64,000 nt of DNA, from NCBI RefSeq assembly GCF_000718515.1, contig NZ_JNZS01000031.1, forward strand, positions 36,537 through 100,536. The letters are read 5' to 3'. Positions 35,169 through 45,077 of the stretch are shown here, in pieces. The notes under the pieces are model-generated. The model did not search any database and was not told the origin of the DNA. It saw only the letters and a program-made list of their open reading frames with translations. Source of the DNA: Micromonospora parva (GTDB lineage: Bacteria > Actinomycetota > Actinomycetes > Mycobacteriales > Micromonosporaceae). The position numbers were made by a program, and so were the translations under genes. How positions within the stretch are numbered: the stretch's first letter is position 1; the number at the start of each line of letters is the position of its first letter.

Positions 35169-35611
35169 TGGCGGCGATCTGCGTCTTCTGCGCCTCCTCT
35201 CGTACCCTCGACCAGCGCTGGTTGGACCTGGCCGCCGAGACCGGTGCGGAGCTGGCCCGGCGCGGGCACACGCTGGTCAGCGGCGGTGGCTGCGTCGGCA
35301 TGATGGGCGCGTTGGCCGACGGCGCCCGCTCCGCCGGTGGGCGCACCCTCGGCGTGATCCCGCAGTCGCTGGTCGACCTGGAGGTCGCCGACCTGGCCTC
35401 GGACGAGCTGCTGGTGACCGACTCGATGGCCACCCGCAAGACCGTGATGATCGACAAGTCGGACGACACCGACGGGTTCTACCGCCCCCTGTTGGACTGG
35501 CTCGACGCGCTGGCCGATCAGACCTTCCTGAAGCCCGCCGGCCGCGACCTGCTGACCGTGACCACCACCGTTACCGAGGCCCTGGACATCCTCGAATCCC
35601 ACCTGACCTGA
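35168..35611 (+). CDS. LOG-family protein with internal deletion, missing PGGxGT motif
   Basis: 147 residues (MAAICVFCASSRTLDQRWLDLAAETG) against about 180-190 for the family. The N-terminal half (LVSGGGCVGMMGALADGARSAGG, LGVIPQSLVDLEVA, VTDSMATRKTVM) and C-terminal part (DGFYRPLLDWLDALADQTFLKPAGRDLL) align well with LOG proteins. Between IDKSD and DTDGFY the usual 30-35 residues with the catalytic PGGxGTxxE loop are absent, in frame. It overlaps the upstream LOG gene by one base. It is probably catalytically dead, either a decayed gene or a regulatory partner of its neighbour. Confidence 0.85.
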   Translation: MAAICVFCASSRTLDQRWLDLAAETGAELARRGHTLVSGGGCVGMMGALADGARSAGGRTLGVIPQSLVDLEVADLASDELLVTDSMATRKTVMIDKSDDTDGFYRPLLDWLDALADQTFLKPAGRDLLTVTTTVTEALDILESHLT

Positions 35612-35635
35612 CCCGCACCCCTCCGCCCCTGCGGT

Positions 35636-35690
35636 GATCATGAAGTTGTCGACGTCGCTGTCGGCGTGTCGCGCCGCTAACTTCATGATC
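35636..35690. repeat. Inverted repeat GATCATGAAGTT
   Basis: 12-base perfect arms (35636-35647 and 35679-35690) with a 31-base spacer between the second LOG gene and adnA. It is a probable terminator. It resembles the GATC-bounded repeats at 33964 and 45411 in design but not in inner sequence. Confidence 0.7.
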
Positions 35691-35749
35691 GACGAGGTGG
35701 GTTGGGGTGTGGGTGGGTTGGTGTCGGATGGGTCTGATGGGATGAGCTG

Positions 35750-38700
35750 ATGCAGGCGTACCGGTTGGTGCGGCGGCCCGGTGGGCCGGCGCGGGGGGAC
35801 GGGGCGACGCCTGACGGCGCTTCCGTGCCTGCCAGCGACGGCACGTCCGGCGGCGGTGTCGGGGCGGCGGGTGGGTCCGCGCGCCCGGGTGGGTCCACCG
35901 GCGTCGGTGGGGCCGAGCGTGTGGTCGGGCCTGAGGTGGCGGTCGGCGGCGGCTGGCGGGCCGATCCGGTGCAGGCCGAGGTGGTCGGGCACACCGACGG
36001 GCCGATGCTCGTGCTCGGTGGTCCGGGCACCGGCAAGACCAGCACGCTGGTCGAGGCGGTCGCCGCCCGGGTGGCCGAGGGGGTCGACCCCGAACGGATC
36101 CTCGTGCTGACCTTCGGCCGCCGAGGCGCCACCGCACTGCGGCAGCGCATCGAGGCCCGCATCGCGCAGGACGGCCACCGGGTGCTGCGGGAGCCGCTGG
36201 TGCGCACCTTCCCGGCGTACGCCTTCGGGTTGCTCCGCCGCGCCGCCGCCGAGCGGGGGGAACCGTCGCCCCGGCTGCTCACCGGCCCCGAGCAGGATCT
36301 GATCATCCGTGAGCTGCTGGACGTGGTGGGCGAGGAGCCCGAGGACGACCCGGTCGGCTGGCCGACCGACCTGCGCCCAGCCCTGCGGACCAGGGCGTTC
36401 GCCGGCCAGCTGCGTGACCTGCTGATGCGCGCCGCCGAACGCGGGGTGGGCTCGGCCGACCTGGCCCGGCTGGGTGAGAAGCTCGGCCGCGCCGACTGGC
36501 CCGCTGCCGCCCGCTTCCTGCGGGAGTACGTGGCAGTGCTCGCCCTGCGCGACGTCAGCAACCGCGGCTCCATCGCGTACGACCCGGCGGAGCTGGTCCG
36601 GGCGGCCACCGGGCTGCTGCGCGACGACGAGGAGTTGCTGGCCGCCGAGCGCCGCCGGCTCGCCCACGTCTACCTCGACGAGTTGGCCGACACCGACCCT
36701 GCCCAACTGGAGCTGCTCTCGGTCATCGCGGGCGGCGGCAAGTCGCTTGTCGCGTTCGCCGACCCCGACTCGTCCACGTACGCCTTCCGGGGCGCCGACC
36801 CGGCCGGGGTGACGACGTTCACGCACCGGTTCCGGACGGCCTCCGGTGCGCCCGCCGCACAGGTGCTGCTGTCCACGTCGTACCGGGCCGGGCCGGGTCT
36901 GCTCGCGGCGATCGCCCGGCTGGGTCGCCGGTTGCGGGGTCCGGCCGCGCACCGCCGGCTGCACCCGCTGCCGGACGCGCCGCCTGGTGTGGTCGAGGTG
37001 CACACGTTCCGCTCGGCGACCAGCGAGGCCGCCTGGTTGGCCCACGCGCTGCGCTCGGCGCACCTGCTCGACGGCGTGCCCTGGTCCCGGATGGCGGTGC
37101 TGGTGCGGTCCACCGCGTTGCAGCTGCCCACCCTGCGACGGGCGTTGCACGCGGCCGGGGTGCCCACAGTGGTGCACGGTGAGGATCTGCCCCTGCACCT
37201 GCAACCGGCGGTCGCGCCGCTGCTGCTCCTGCTGCGGTGCGCACTGGAGCCGGAACGCCTCGACGAGGAGTCGGCTGTCGCACTGCTGCACTCGCCGCTG
37301 GGTGGGGCAGACCCGCTGGCCGAGCGGCGACTGCGGCAGGGCCTGCGGGCGCTCGCGCTGGCTGCCGGTGACCGACGTCCCTCCGGTGAGCTGATCGTCG
37401 AGGCGTTGCGCGATCCGGAGGAGTTGGCCGGCATCGACCGTCGCTGGGCGGAACCGGCGCAGGCGGTGGCCGGGCTGCTGGCCATCGCACGCGAGGCCGC
37501 CGATCGGCCGGGTTCGACAGCCGAGGACGTGCTCTGGGCCGTCTGGCAGGCCAGTGGTCTCGCCGAACGCTGGGCCGGCGCGATCAACCAGGGCCGCCCG
37601 GAGGCCGGCGAGGGTGACCTGGCCCGGCGACGGCGGGCCGAGGCGGCCGACCGTGACCTGGACGCCGTGCTGGTCCTCTTCGACGCGGCGGCCCGGTTCA
37701 CCGACCGGCTGCCCGGTGCCCGTACCGAGGTGTTCCTCGATCACGTGCTCGCCCAGGATCTGCCGGCCGACACCATCGCGCCGACCGCCGACCGGGGTGC
37801 GGCGGTACGCCTGCTCACCGCGCACGCGGCGAAGGGCCTGGAATGGGACCTGGTCGCGGTGGCCGGCGTGCAGGAGGGCATCTGGCCGGACCTGCGGCTG
37901 CGCGGCAGCCTGCTCGGCTCCGAGCGGCTGGTCGACGTGCTGGCCGGCCGGTCGGTCGACGGCGCGAGAGCGGCGAACGTGGTGGGTCAGACCTCGGCGT
38001 TGCTGGACGAGGAGCGTCGGCTCTTCCACGTCGCCGTCAGCCGGGCCCGGCACCGGTTGCTGGTCAGCGCGGTGGCGTCGGCCGCCGTCGGCGGTGACGA
38101 TCACGAGGAGCAGCCGAGCCGGTTCCTGCACGAGCTGATCCCGAACACCCCGCCCGGCACGCCGCCGCCCGGCACCCCGCCGACAGCGCCGGGCCCGCCG
38201 CCCGGTCCCCGCACCGAGCCGTCCTCCGGTGGCACCACCGCGGGTGAGGCCGGCGACGAGGGGCCGGACCATCCGGGGGCGCTGCCGGTGACCCGTCCAC
38301 CCCGGGCGCTCACCCTGCCGGCGTTGGTGGCGGAACTCCGTACCGCCATCACCGACCCGGCCGCCCCGGCGACCCGGCGGCGCGCCGCGGCGGCCGAACT
38401 GGCCCGGCTTGCCGCCGCCGGAGTGCCCGGCGCGCACCCCGACGACTGGTGGGGGTTGCGGGCGCTCTCCGACGACCGGCCGCTCGTCGACGACGGCGAC
38501 CCGGTGCGGGTCACCCCGTCGGCCATGGAGAGCGCGCTGCGGTGCAGCCTGCGGTGGCTGTTGGAACGGCATGGCGGCAGCGGGCCGACCAGCACCGCGC
38601 AGGGGGTGGGCAACCTGGTGCACGCCGCCGCGATGCTCGCCGAGGACGCCAGTGCCGACCGGGGCGCGCTGCTCGACTACGTGGCCGCCCGGTTCGACGC

Positions 38701-39304
38701 GATCGAGCTGGCGGCCCGGTGGATGGCCGGGCCGGAGCGGGAGCGCGCCGAGGCGATGGTCGACAAGCTGCTGCGCTGGCTGGCCACCAACCCGCGTCGG
38801 TTGCTCGCCATCGAGCACGAGTTCGCCGTCCGCCTGGACGATCCCCACCGGCCCGTCGAGCTGACCGGTCGGGTCGACCGGCTGGAGGTCGACGAGGCCG
38901 GGCGGTTGGTGGTGATCGACCTGAAGACCGGCAAGTCCACCGCTGTCACCGGCGCCGACCTGGCGGAGCACCCGCAGCTTGGCGCCTACCAGGCGGCGGT
39001 GGAGGCGGGGGCGTTCGCCGAGTTCGGTGACGAGTCCGGGGGCGCCGCGCTGGTGCAGCTGGGGACCACCGCCAAGGACGCCAGGGAGCAGAACCAACCG
39101 GCGGCCAGCGAGGGGCCGGCGGCCGGTTGGGCGACCGCGCTGGTCCGGCGAACCGCCGATACGATGGCAGCCGCCACGTTCGCGGCGGTGGCCAACTCGA
39201 AGTGCCGGGTCTGCCCGGTGCGCACCAGCTGCCCGGTCTCCGGGCAGGGGCGCCAGGTCGTCGAGCCGCCCACCGTCCGGCGCACCAGTGAGGGCGAGGA
39301 GTGA
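35750..39304 (+). CDS. adnA: AdnA-like helicase-nuclease subunit
   Basis: 1184 residues. A Gly-rich N-terminal tail of about 65 residues is followed by a UvrD-type superfamily 1 helicase domain with Walker A LGGPGTGKTSTL (about residue 90), YLDELADTDPAQLELL, and [20 protein letters not shown]. The C-terminal RecB-type nuclease domain has DLKTGKS (about residue 1055). An iron-staple Cys set is formed by the Cys in ALRCSLRWL and three in CRVCPVRTSC. AdnAB resects double-strand DNA ends for recombination in actinobacteria. It is immediately upstream of adnB, separated by 86 bases containing a 30-base duplication. Confidence 0.93.
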   Translation: MQAYRLVRRPGGPARGDGATPDGASVPASDGTSGGGVGAAGGSARPGGSTGVGGAERVVGPEVAVGGGWRADPVQAEVVGHTDGPMLVLGGPGTGKTSTLVEAVAARVAEGVDPERILVLTFGRRGATALRQRIEARIAQDGHRVLREPLVRTFPAYAFGLLRRAAAERGEPSPRLLTGPEQDLIIRELLDVVGEEPEDDPVGWPTDLRPALRTRAFAGQLRDLLMRAAERGVGSADLARLGEKLGRADWPAAARFLREYVAVLALRDVSNRGSIAYDPAELVRAATGLLRDDEELLAAERRRLAHVYLDELADTDPAQLELLSVIAGGGKSLVAFADPDSSTYAFRGADPAGVTTFTHRFRTASGAPAAQVLLSTSYRAGPGLLAAIARLGRRLRGPAAHRRLHPLPDAPPGVVEVHTFRSATSEAAWLAHALRSAHLLDGVPWSRMAVLVRSTALQLPTLRRALHAAGVPTVVHGEDLPLHLQPAVAPLLLLLRCALEPERLDEESAVALLHSPLGGADPLAERRLRQGLRALALAAGDRRPSGELIVEALRDPEELAGIDRRWAEPAQAVAGLLAIAREAADRPGSTAEDVLWAVWQASGLAERWAGAINQGRPEAGEGDLARRRRAEAADRDLDAVLVLFDAAARFTDRLPGARTEVFLDHVLAQDLPADTIAPTADRGAAVRLLTAHAAKGLEWDLVAVAGVQEGIWPDLRLRGSLLGSERLVDVLAGRSVDGARAANVVGQTSALLDEERRLFHVAVSRARHRLLVSAVASAAVGGDDHEEQPSRFLHELIPNTPPGTPPPGTPPTAPGPPPGPRTEPSSGGTTAGEAGDEGPDHPGALPVTRPPRALTLPALVAELRTAITDPAAPATRRRAAAAELARLAAAGVPGAHPDDWWGLRALSDDRPLVDDGDPVRVTPSAMESALRCSLRWLLERHGGSGPTSTAQGVGNLVHAAAMLAEDASADRGALLDYVAARFDAIELAARWMAGPERERAEAMVDKLLRWLATNPRRLLAIEHEFAVRLDDPHRPVELTGRVDRLEVDEAGRLVVIDLKTGKSTAVTGADLAEHPQLGAYQAAVEAGAFAEFGDESGGAALVQLGTTAKDAREQNQPAASEGPAAGWATALVRRTADTMAAATFAAVANSKCRVCPVRTSCPVSGQGRQVVEPPTVRRTSEGEE

Positions 39305-39374
39305 GCCGGTGTTGCGAGCCCCGCAGTCACGAACCAAGACGGCACAGTGAGGGCGAGGAGTGAGCCGGTGTTGC
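39286..39374 (+). repeat. 30-base direct repeat at the adnA/adnB junction
   Basis: An identical 30-base segment occurs at 39286-39315 (spanning the adnA stop) and again at 39345-39374. Each copy carries GAGGAG followed by GTGTTGC, so a ribosome-binding site and a GTG start are duplicated. The period is 59 bases. Confidence 0.85.
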
Positions 39375-39394
39375 AGCCTGTGACGACACCGTGA
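39368..39394 (+). CDS. Possible 8-codon leader peptide overlapping adnB start
   Basis: GTG at 39368 with GAGGAG upstream encodes MLQPVTTP and ends in a TGA that overlaps the adnB GTG by 4 bases (GTGA). The upstream repeat copy similarly starts a 13-codon frame. Such mini-ORFs would couple adnB translation to ribosomes already on the message. Only the sequence supports this; expression is unproven. Confidence 0.35.
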   Translation: MLQPVTTP

Positions 39395-42300
39395 GTCAGC
39401 CCACCCTGTTCGGCGCGGGTCCCGCACCGACGCCCCGGCTCGCGGACTCCGGCCCCCGGTACACGCCGGTGGAGCTGGCCAAGCTGCTGCGGTTGCCGGC
39501 ACCGACCCGGGAGCAGGCCGCGATCATCGCCGCTCCGGTGGAGCCGCTGCTGGTGGTCGCCGGTGCCGGGTCGGGCAAGACCGAGACGATGGCCGCGCGG
39601 GTGGTCTGGCTGGTGGCCAACTCGTACGTGCGGCCGGAGCAGATCCTCGGGTTGACCTTCACCCGCAAGGCGGCCGGCGAGTTGGCCCATCGGGTACGCA
39701 CCCGGCTCGACCAGCTGATCCGCCGCGTCGGCCGGCAGGGGCGGGACCCGTTGGACGATCCGCTCGCCGGTGAGCCCACCGTCTCCACCTACCACTCGTA
39801 CGCGGGGCGGATCGTCACCGAGCACGGGCTACGGGCTGGCTACGAGCCGTCCACCCGGCTGCTCACCGAAGCGTCCCGCTGGCAGTTGGTGGACCTGCTG
39901 GTGCGCAACTACGACGGCGACATGTCCGAGGTGGACCGGATGCCGAGCACCATCACCGACGCGGTGCTGGCGCTCGCCGGGGAGTTGGACGAGCACCTGG
40001 TCGCGCCGGACGAGTTGGCGGCCTGGACCGGTCGGTTCTTCGCCGAGGTGCAGTCCCGGCCGGGTCGGGTGTACGCCGACGTGCGCAAGGCGCTCACCCT
40101 GCAGCAGACCCGGTTGCGGCTGCTGCCGTTGGTGCGGGCGTACGCCCGGCGCAAGGTGGACTTCGAGGCGATGGACTTCGCCGACCAGCTCGCCCGGGCG
40201 GCGCGGGTGGCCCGGGACCATCCGGCGGTCGGCGCGATCGAGCGGGACCGGTTCCGGGTGGTGTTGCTCGACGAGTACCAGGACACCAGCCACGCCCAGG
40301 TGGTGTTGCTCAACGCGCTGTTCGGTGGGGGGCACCCGGTGACCGCGGTGGGCGACCCGTGCCAGTCGATCTACGGCTGGCGGGGGGCCAGCGCGGGCAC
40401 CCTGGACCGGTTTCCCACCGAGTTCGCCCGCGCCGACGGTGAGCCGGCCCCGGCGCTGGGGCTCACCACGAGTTGGCGCAACCGTCCGGAGATCCTCCGG
40501 GTGGCGAACGCGCTCTCCACCCCGCTGCGGGCGGCGGGTGCCCGGGTGCCGGAGCTGCGCTCGGCGTTGACCGTCCGGGACCCGATCCCGCACCGCAGCC
40601 CGGCCGGTGCGGCCGGGGGCACCGTGCACTGCGCGATGCTGCCCACGTACGCCGACGAGGCCGACTGGATCGCCGACAGCGTGCTGGCCGCCTGGCGTGG
40701 GGCGGCCGGGATGCCGGGCGTGGCCCCGGAGCACATCCCGGTGGCGCGGCGCCCGACGACCGCCGTGCTGGTTCGGGTACGCAGCCAGATCCCGGCGATC
40801 GAGTCGGCGCTGCGCGAGCGTGGTCTGCCGGTCGAGGTGGTGGGGCTGGGCGGCCTGCTGGACACTCCCGAGGTGCGCGACGTGGTGTGCACGTTGCGGG
40901 TGCTGGCCGACCCGACCGACGGGGCCGCGCTGTTGCGGCTGCTCACCGGTGCCCGTTGGCGGATCGGGCCGCGTGACCTGGTGGCCCTGCACCGCCGGGC
41001 TCGGGCCATCGCTACAGCTCGACGGCAGGTGGCCGCCGACGACGACGCGGAGATCAGCCCCGACCTGTTGGACGAGGCGACTCTGGTGGAGGCGCTGGCC
41101 GACCTCGGGCCGGCGCAGGCGTACTCGGCGGAGGGGTTCGCGCGGCTGCGCGCGTACGGCCGGGAGTTGGCGCTGCTGCGCTACCGACTGGACCAGGCGC
41201 TGCCGGACCTGATCGCGGACATCGAGCGGACCATCGGCCTGGACGTGGAGGTCGCGGTGCGGGCCGGCCGCGACGGCGCCGGCGACGCGGGCCTGGCCCG
41301 GGGGCACCTGGACGCGCTCGGCGACGTGGCGGCCCGGTTCAGCGGGGAGACGCCCGGCGCCACCCTGTCCGGTTTCCTGTCCTATCTGACCGCCGCCGAG
41401 GACGAGGAGCGTGGTCTGGCGCCGGGCGAGGTCGAAGTGGTGGAGGGCGCGGTGCAGGTGGTCACCGCACACGCCGCCAAGGGTCTGGAGTGGGACGTGG
41501 TGGCGGTGGCCGGGCTCAGTCGCGGGCTGTGGCCCGGGCCGGTCCGCAACTCCGACCACTGGTTGGGCGGGCTGGGCGTGCTGCCGTTCCCGCTGCGCGG
41601 TGACGCCGACGGGCTGCCCGAGTTGGCGCTCGACGAGGCGGGCGACCAGCGGGCCGTGGCGCGGGCGGTGACCGACTTCACCGACGCGTGGCGGGCCCAC
41701 GACGAGCGGGAGGAACGCCGGCTGACGTACGTGGCGGTGACCCGGCCGCGCCGGCTGCTGCTCTGCTCCGGTTACTGGTGGGGGGAGGGCACGAAGCGAC
41801 CGCGAGGTCCGTCGGTCTTCCTGCGTGAGGTGTACGACGCCTGCCTCGACGGTGGGCCGGGGCACCTGATCGACGTGTGGGCACCGGAGCCGACCCCGGA
41901 CGCGACGAACCCCACGGCCGAGGTGGTGCTCCGCGCGGAGTGGCCGGCCGACCCGTTGGGTGGTCGCCGGCCGGCGCTGGCCGAGGCTGCCGGGCTGGTG
42001 CGTCGCCTGATGGCCGACGGTCCGGCGGCGGCGCTCCCGGGACCGGTCGGGCCGGTCCTCCCCGGGCCGGTCGGGTCGAGTGGCTCGGTGCCCGCCGGAT
42101 CGGTGGCGGCGGCCGGCTCGGCGCCCGCCGGGTCGGTGATGCCGGGCGGGCCGACTGTCGAGGCGGCCGAGCCGGAGGTGGACCCGGAGGTGGCGCGCTG
42201 GCAGCGTGAGGCGGATCTGCTGCTGGCCGAGCGCGCCGAGCTGACCCGGCTCTCCGGCGCGGTAGAGGTGGCGCTGCCCGGGGCGCTGAGCGTCACCCAG

Positions 42301-42882
42301 CTCGTCGCGTTGCGGCGCGATCCGGCGGCGCTGGCCCGTACGCTGCGCCGGCCGGTGCCGACCGAACCCAACCCGTACGCGCGTCGGGGCACCGCCTTCC
42401 ACGCCTGGTTGGAGCAGCGCTTCGGCGCGGACCGCCTGTTGGACCTGGACGAACTGCCCGGCGCTGCCGATGCCGATGCCGCACCCGACGAGGCGCTTGT
42501 CGAGCTTCAGGAGCGGTTCCTGGCCAGCGAGTGGGCCGACCGGTCACCGGTGGAGGTGGAGGTGCCGTTCGCCACGGTGATCGCCGGGGTGGTGGTACGG
42601 GGCCGGATGGACGCGGTCTTCGCCCGGCCGGGTGGCCGGTTCGACGTGGTCGACTGGAAGACCGGCGCGCAGCCCACCGGGCCGGCGGCTGAGGTGGCCT
42701 CCGTGCAGCTGGCCGTGTACCGGCTGGCCTGGGCGGAGTTGGCCGGTGTGCCGGTCGAGCGGGTGGGCGCGGCGTTCCACTACGTCCGGCACGGGGTGAC
42801 CGTACGGCCCGCCGACCTGCTGGATGTGGCGGGCCTCACGGCCATGATCGCCCAGTTGCCCGAGGATTCTGCCCAACATTGA
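39391..42882 (+). CDS. adnB: AdnB-like helicase-nuclease subunit
   Basis: 1163 residues from GTG. It is a full UvrD/RecB helicase: Q-motif [11 protein letters not shown], Walker [18 protein letters not shown] (about residue 57), [11 protein letters not shown], Walker [13 protein letters not shown] (about 294), [37 protein letters not shown] and the final [10 protein letters not shown] proline/glycine/serine-rich linker occupies about residues 880-920. The C-terminal nuclease has [10 protein letters not shown] (about 1087). It is the lead motor of AdnAB in mycobacterial work. No iron-staple cysteines were seen here, unlike the AdnA partner. Confidence 0.94.
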   Translation: MSQPTLFGAGPAPTPRLADSGPRYTPVELAKLLRLPAPTREQAAIIAAPVEPLLVVAGAGSGKTETMAARVVWLVANSYVRPEQILGLTFTRKAAGELAHRVRTRLDQLIRRVGRQGRDPLDDPLAGEPTVSTYHSYAGRIVTEHGLRAGYEPSTRLLTEASRWQLVDLLVRNYDGDMSEVDRMPSTITDAVLALAGELDEHLVAPDELAAWTGRFFAEVQSRPGRVYADVRKALTLQQTRLRLLPLVRAYARRKVDFEAMDFADQLARAARVARDHPAVGAIERDRFRVVLLDEYQDTSHAQVVLLNALFGGGHPVTAVGDPCQSIYGWRGASAGTLDRFPTEFARADGEPAPALGLTTSWRNRPEILRVANALSTPLRAAGARVPELRSALTVRDPIPHRSPAGAAGGTVHCAMLPTYADEADWIADSVLAAWRGAAGMPGVAPEHIPVARRPTTAVLVRVRSQIPAIESALRERGLPVEVVGLGGLLDTPEVRDVVCTLRVLADPTDGAALLRLLTGARWRIGPRDLVALHRRARAIATARRQVAADDDAEISPDLLDEATLVEALADLGPAQAYSAEGFARLRAYGRELALLRYRLDQALPDLIADIERTIGLDVEVAVRAGRDGAGDAGLARGHLDALGDVAARFSGETPGATLSGFLSYLTAAEDEERGLAPGEVEVVEGAVQVVTAHAAKGLEWDVVAVAGLSRGLWPGPVRNSDHWLGGLGVLPFPLRGDADGLPELALDEAGDQRAVARAVTDFTDAWRAHDEREERRLTYVAVTRPRRLLLCSGYWWGEGTKRPRGPSVFLREVYDACLDGGPGHLIDVWAPEPTPDATNPTAEVVLRAEWPADPLGGRRPALAEAAGLVRRLMADGPAAALPGPVGPVLPGPVGSSGSVPAGSVAAAGSAPAGSVMPGGPTVEAAEPEVDPEVARWQREADLLLAERAELTRLSGAVEVALPGALSVTQLVALRRDPAALARTLRRPVPTEPNPYARRGTAFHAWLEQRFGADRLLDLDELPGAADADAAPDEALVELQERFLASEWADRSPVEVEVPFATVIAGVVVRGRMDAVFARPGGRFDVVDWKTGAQPTGPAAEVASVQLAVYRLAWAELAGVPVERVGAAFHYVRHGVTVRPADLLDVAGLTAMIAQLPEDSAQH

Positions 42883-42909
42883 CCACTGCGGGGAAAACCG
42901 TGGTAGGTT
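42879..42909 (+). promoter_or_regulatory. Candidate cold-shock gene promoter
   Basis: TTGACC (42879-42884) and TAGGTT (42904-42909) with a 19-base spacer, starting inside the adnB stop codon. Initiation near 42916 would give a leader of about 190 bases. Confidence 0.45.
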
Positions 42910-43108
42910 GACCGGGTTGCAGTTTTGGTTACCAGAGACTCTGTGTGCGCCTGGCGGGATTGTGGCCCCAGGCGCTCTTTGTTGTGTCCGGAGTTCTCCG
43001 GGCGGGGCGACCAGAAGCGACAGGCGATTCGCGCATCCCCGCGCGGAGCGCTCCTCTTCGGGCGTGCAACAAGTGCGCGTCCGACGTTCCGTCAAGGAGA
43101 CGAAACAC
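42910..43108 (+). other. Long structured 5' leader of the cold-shock gene
   Basis: About 200 bases without a gene. It holds the hairpin GCGCCTGG/CCAGGCGC (42947-42954 and 42968-42975) and a second small CCGGAG stem near 42990. Long structured leaders control translation of cspA-type messages in response to temperature in known cases; here this is inferred. Confidence 0.45.
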
Positions 43109-43312
43109 ATGGCTATTGGCACCGTGAAGTGGTTCAACGCTGACAAGGGCTTCGGCTTCATCACCCCGGACGGCGGCGGCGCTGACGTCTTCGCCCACTT
43201 CTCGGCGATCCAGTCCTCCGGCTACCGGAGCCTGGACGAGAACCAGCGGGTCGAGTTCGAGGTGACCCAGGGCCAGAAGGGCCCGCAGGCGGAGAACATC
43301 CGCCCGCTCTGA
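43109..43312 (+). CDS. Cold-shock domain protein
   Basis: 67 residues ([35 protein letters not shown]) with RNP1 (KGFGFITP) and RNP2 (VFAHFS) nucleic-acid-binding motifs, the standard CspA length. RBS AAGGAGA. It binds single-stranded RNA or DNA and loosens secondary structure. A DEAD-box RNA helicase follows on the same strand, so the two may act together in RNA remodelling at low temperature. Confidence 0.97.
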   Translation: MAIGTVKWFNADKGFGFITPDGGGADVFAHFSAIQSSGYRSLDENQRVEFEVTQGQKGPQAENIRPL

Positions 43313-43380
43313 TCTTCGGATCGGTCAGCATTACCTGTCGCGCCCTCCGGGTGTGACGGTGACGGGACCGGCCCGCCCCG

Positions 43381-43406
43381 CCGCCGCCTGCGTCCGCAGG
43401 CGGCGG
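43381..43406 (+). terminator. GC-rich hairpin after the cold-shock gene
   Basis: CCGCCGCCTGCG (43381-43392) pairs perfectly with 43395-43406 around a 2-base loop. It may terminate the cold-shock message or structure the helicase leader. Confidence 0.6.
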
Positions 43407-43535
43407 CCCGGCGGCGGGCCGGCCTGTACTCCCTTCGGTTCGTGCTTGTGAGTCCTGGCGGTCTCTTTCCGCTGGTTGACAGCGCCGACTTCGGCGCCCT
43501 CCCTCGACACGTGCCGCGTCGAGGAAGGCTTCCGC

Positions 43536-44849
43536 ATGACCACAGTTATTCCCTCTTTCGCCCATACCGGTCTGGCGCCGGCGCTGCTCACCGCGCTGAC
43601 CGCGCAGGGCATCACCGAGCCGTTCCCGATCCAGTCGGCGACGCTGCCCGACTCGCTCGCCGGCCGGGACGTGCTGGGAAGGGGCCGTACCGGCTCCGGC
43701 AAGACCCTCGCCTTCGGGCTTCCCCTGCTGTCGCGCACCGCCGGCCGTAAGGCCCGGCCGGGTCGCCCGCTGGCCCTGGTGCTGGTGCCGACCCGCGAAC
43801 TGGCCCAGCAGGTCACCACCGCCCTGGCCCCGTACGCCCGCGCCGTCGGGCTGCGCTGCGCCACCGTCGTCGGCGGGCTGTCGCTGCAACGGCAGGCGGA
43901 CGCGCTGCGTGCCGGTGCCGAGGTGGTCGTCGCCACCCCCGGCCGGCTGCACGACCTGATCAACCGTGGCGACGCCCGGCTCGACCAGGTCGAGATCACC
44001 GTGCTCGACGAGGCCGACCAGATGGCCGACATGGGTTTCCTGCCGCAGGTCACCAAGCTGCTGGAGCAGGTCGCGCCGCAGGGGCAGCGGATGCTCTTCT
44101 CCGCAACCCTGGACGGCGGCGTGGACCGGCTGGTCCGCCGCTTCCTGAGCAACCCGGTCACCCACTCGGTCGACCCGGGCACCGCGACCGTCACCGCGAT
44201 GACCCACCACGTGTTGCACGTCGACGCCGCCGACAAGCCCGACGCGTTGACCCGGATCGCCGCCCGTGAGGGCCGCACCATCCTGTTCATGGGCACCAAG
44301 CACCGCGCCGACCGGCTGGCCCGTCAGCTGCTCTCCAAGGGCGTACGCGCTGCCGCGCTGCACGGCGGCAAGTCCCAGCCGCAGCGCACCCGGATCCTGG
44401 AGCAGTTCCGCAACGGTCAGGTGACCGCCCTGGTCGCCACGGACGTGGCGGCCCGTGGCATCCACGTGGATGGCCTGGACATGGTGGTCAACGTGGACCC
44501 GCCGACCGAGGCGAAGGACTACCTGCACCGGGGCGGCCGTACCGCCCGGGCCGGCGAGTCCGGTTCCGTGGTCACCCTGGTCCTGCCGGAGCAGCGCCGG
44601 GACGTGTCCCGGCTGATGGCCACTGCCGGCATCCGACCCGAGTCGGTCCAGGTGCGCCCCGGTGACGCGGCGTTGGCCCGGGTGACCGGTGCCCGTGAGC
44701 CGTCCGGTGTGCCGGTGACCATCGTCGCGCCGCCGGTGCCCGCCTCTCGGACGCGTACCTCCGGTGGTTCGGCCTCCGACGGCGGCGCCCGGCCGGCGCA
44801 CCGCGCGTCGGGACGCTCCCGGCGCCCGCGTCGCCCCCGTACCGTCTGA
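43536..44849 (+). CDS. DEAD-box ATP-dependent RNA helicase
   Basis: 437 residues from MTTVIPSFAHTGLAPALLTALTAQG with GAGGAAG upstream. Motifs: Q (FPIQSATLP), I (GRTGSGKT), Ia (PTRELAQQ), Ib (TPGRL), II (DEAD), III (SAT), IV (ILFMGTKHRA), V (ATDVAARGIHV) and VI (HRGGRTARAG). The C-terminal tail is basic and Arg/Ser/Gly-rich (GRSRRPRRPRTV), an RNA-binding feature of RhlE/CsdA-like proteins. It probably unwinds structured RNA, with the cold-shock protein encoded 223 bases upstream. Confidence 0.95.
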   Translation: MTTVIPSFAHTGLAPALLTALTAQGITEPFPIQSATLPDSLAGRDVLGRGRTGSGKTLAFGLPLLSRTAGRKARPGRPLALVLVPTRELAQQVTTALAPYARAVGLRCATVVGGLSLQRQADALRAGAEVVVATPGRLHDLINRGDARLDQVEITVLDEADQMADMGFLPQVTKLLEQVAPQGQRMLFSATLDGGVDRLVRRFLSNPVTHSVDPGTATVTAMTHHVLHVDAADKPDALTRIAAREGRTILFMGTKHRADRLARQLLSKGVRAAALHGGKSQPQRTRILEQFRNGQVTALVATDVAARGIHVDGLDMVVNVDPPTEAKDYLHRGGRTARAGESGSVVTLVLPEQRRDVSRLMATAGIRPESVQVRPGDAALARVTGAREPSGVPVTIVAPPVPASRTRTSGGSASDGGARPAHRASGRSRRPRRPRTV

Positions 44850-44863
44850 TTTTCCGCTCGTCG

Positions 44864-44897
44864 ACCGACCCGTCCCGCTTCGGCTGGGCGGGTCGGT
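44864..44897 (+). terminator. Hairpin after the RNA helicase gene
   Basis: ACCGACCCG (44864-44872) pairs with CGGGTCGGT (44889-44897) around a C/G-rich loop, 15 bases after the stop. Confidence 0.6.
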
Positions 44898-45077
44898 GTC
44901 GTTCCCGCCCATCGCGCGCCCTCGGGGCCGCCTCGTGATGAGGGCTCGGTCACCCGTTCGGCTGAGTCGGTAATCAGCCTCCGCTGGGTCGGCTGGCCGA
45001 CTGCGCCGCAGCCGGTGGTGGTCGAGGCTGACGGACGGGGGAAGTCGGGCGGGGGGCCCGACACGGGAGGGGTGACC

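Noticed and set aside
35159..39502. A 1447-codon minus-strand open frame over adnA
   Set aside because: It is antisense to a helicase-nuclease with all motifs; length only reflects lack of stops in high-GC codon position three.
39829..42402. An 857-codon minus-strand open frame over adnB
   Set aside because: Same GC-shadow pattern; Arg/His/Pro/Gln-rich composition without motifs.
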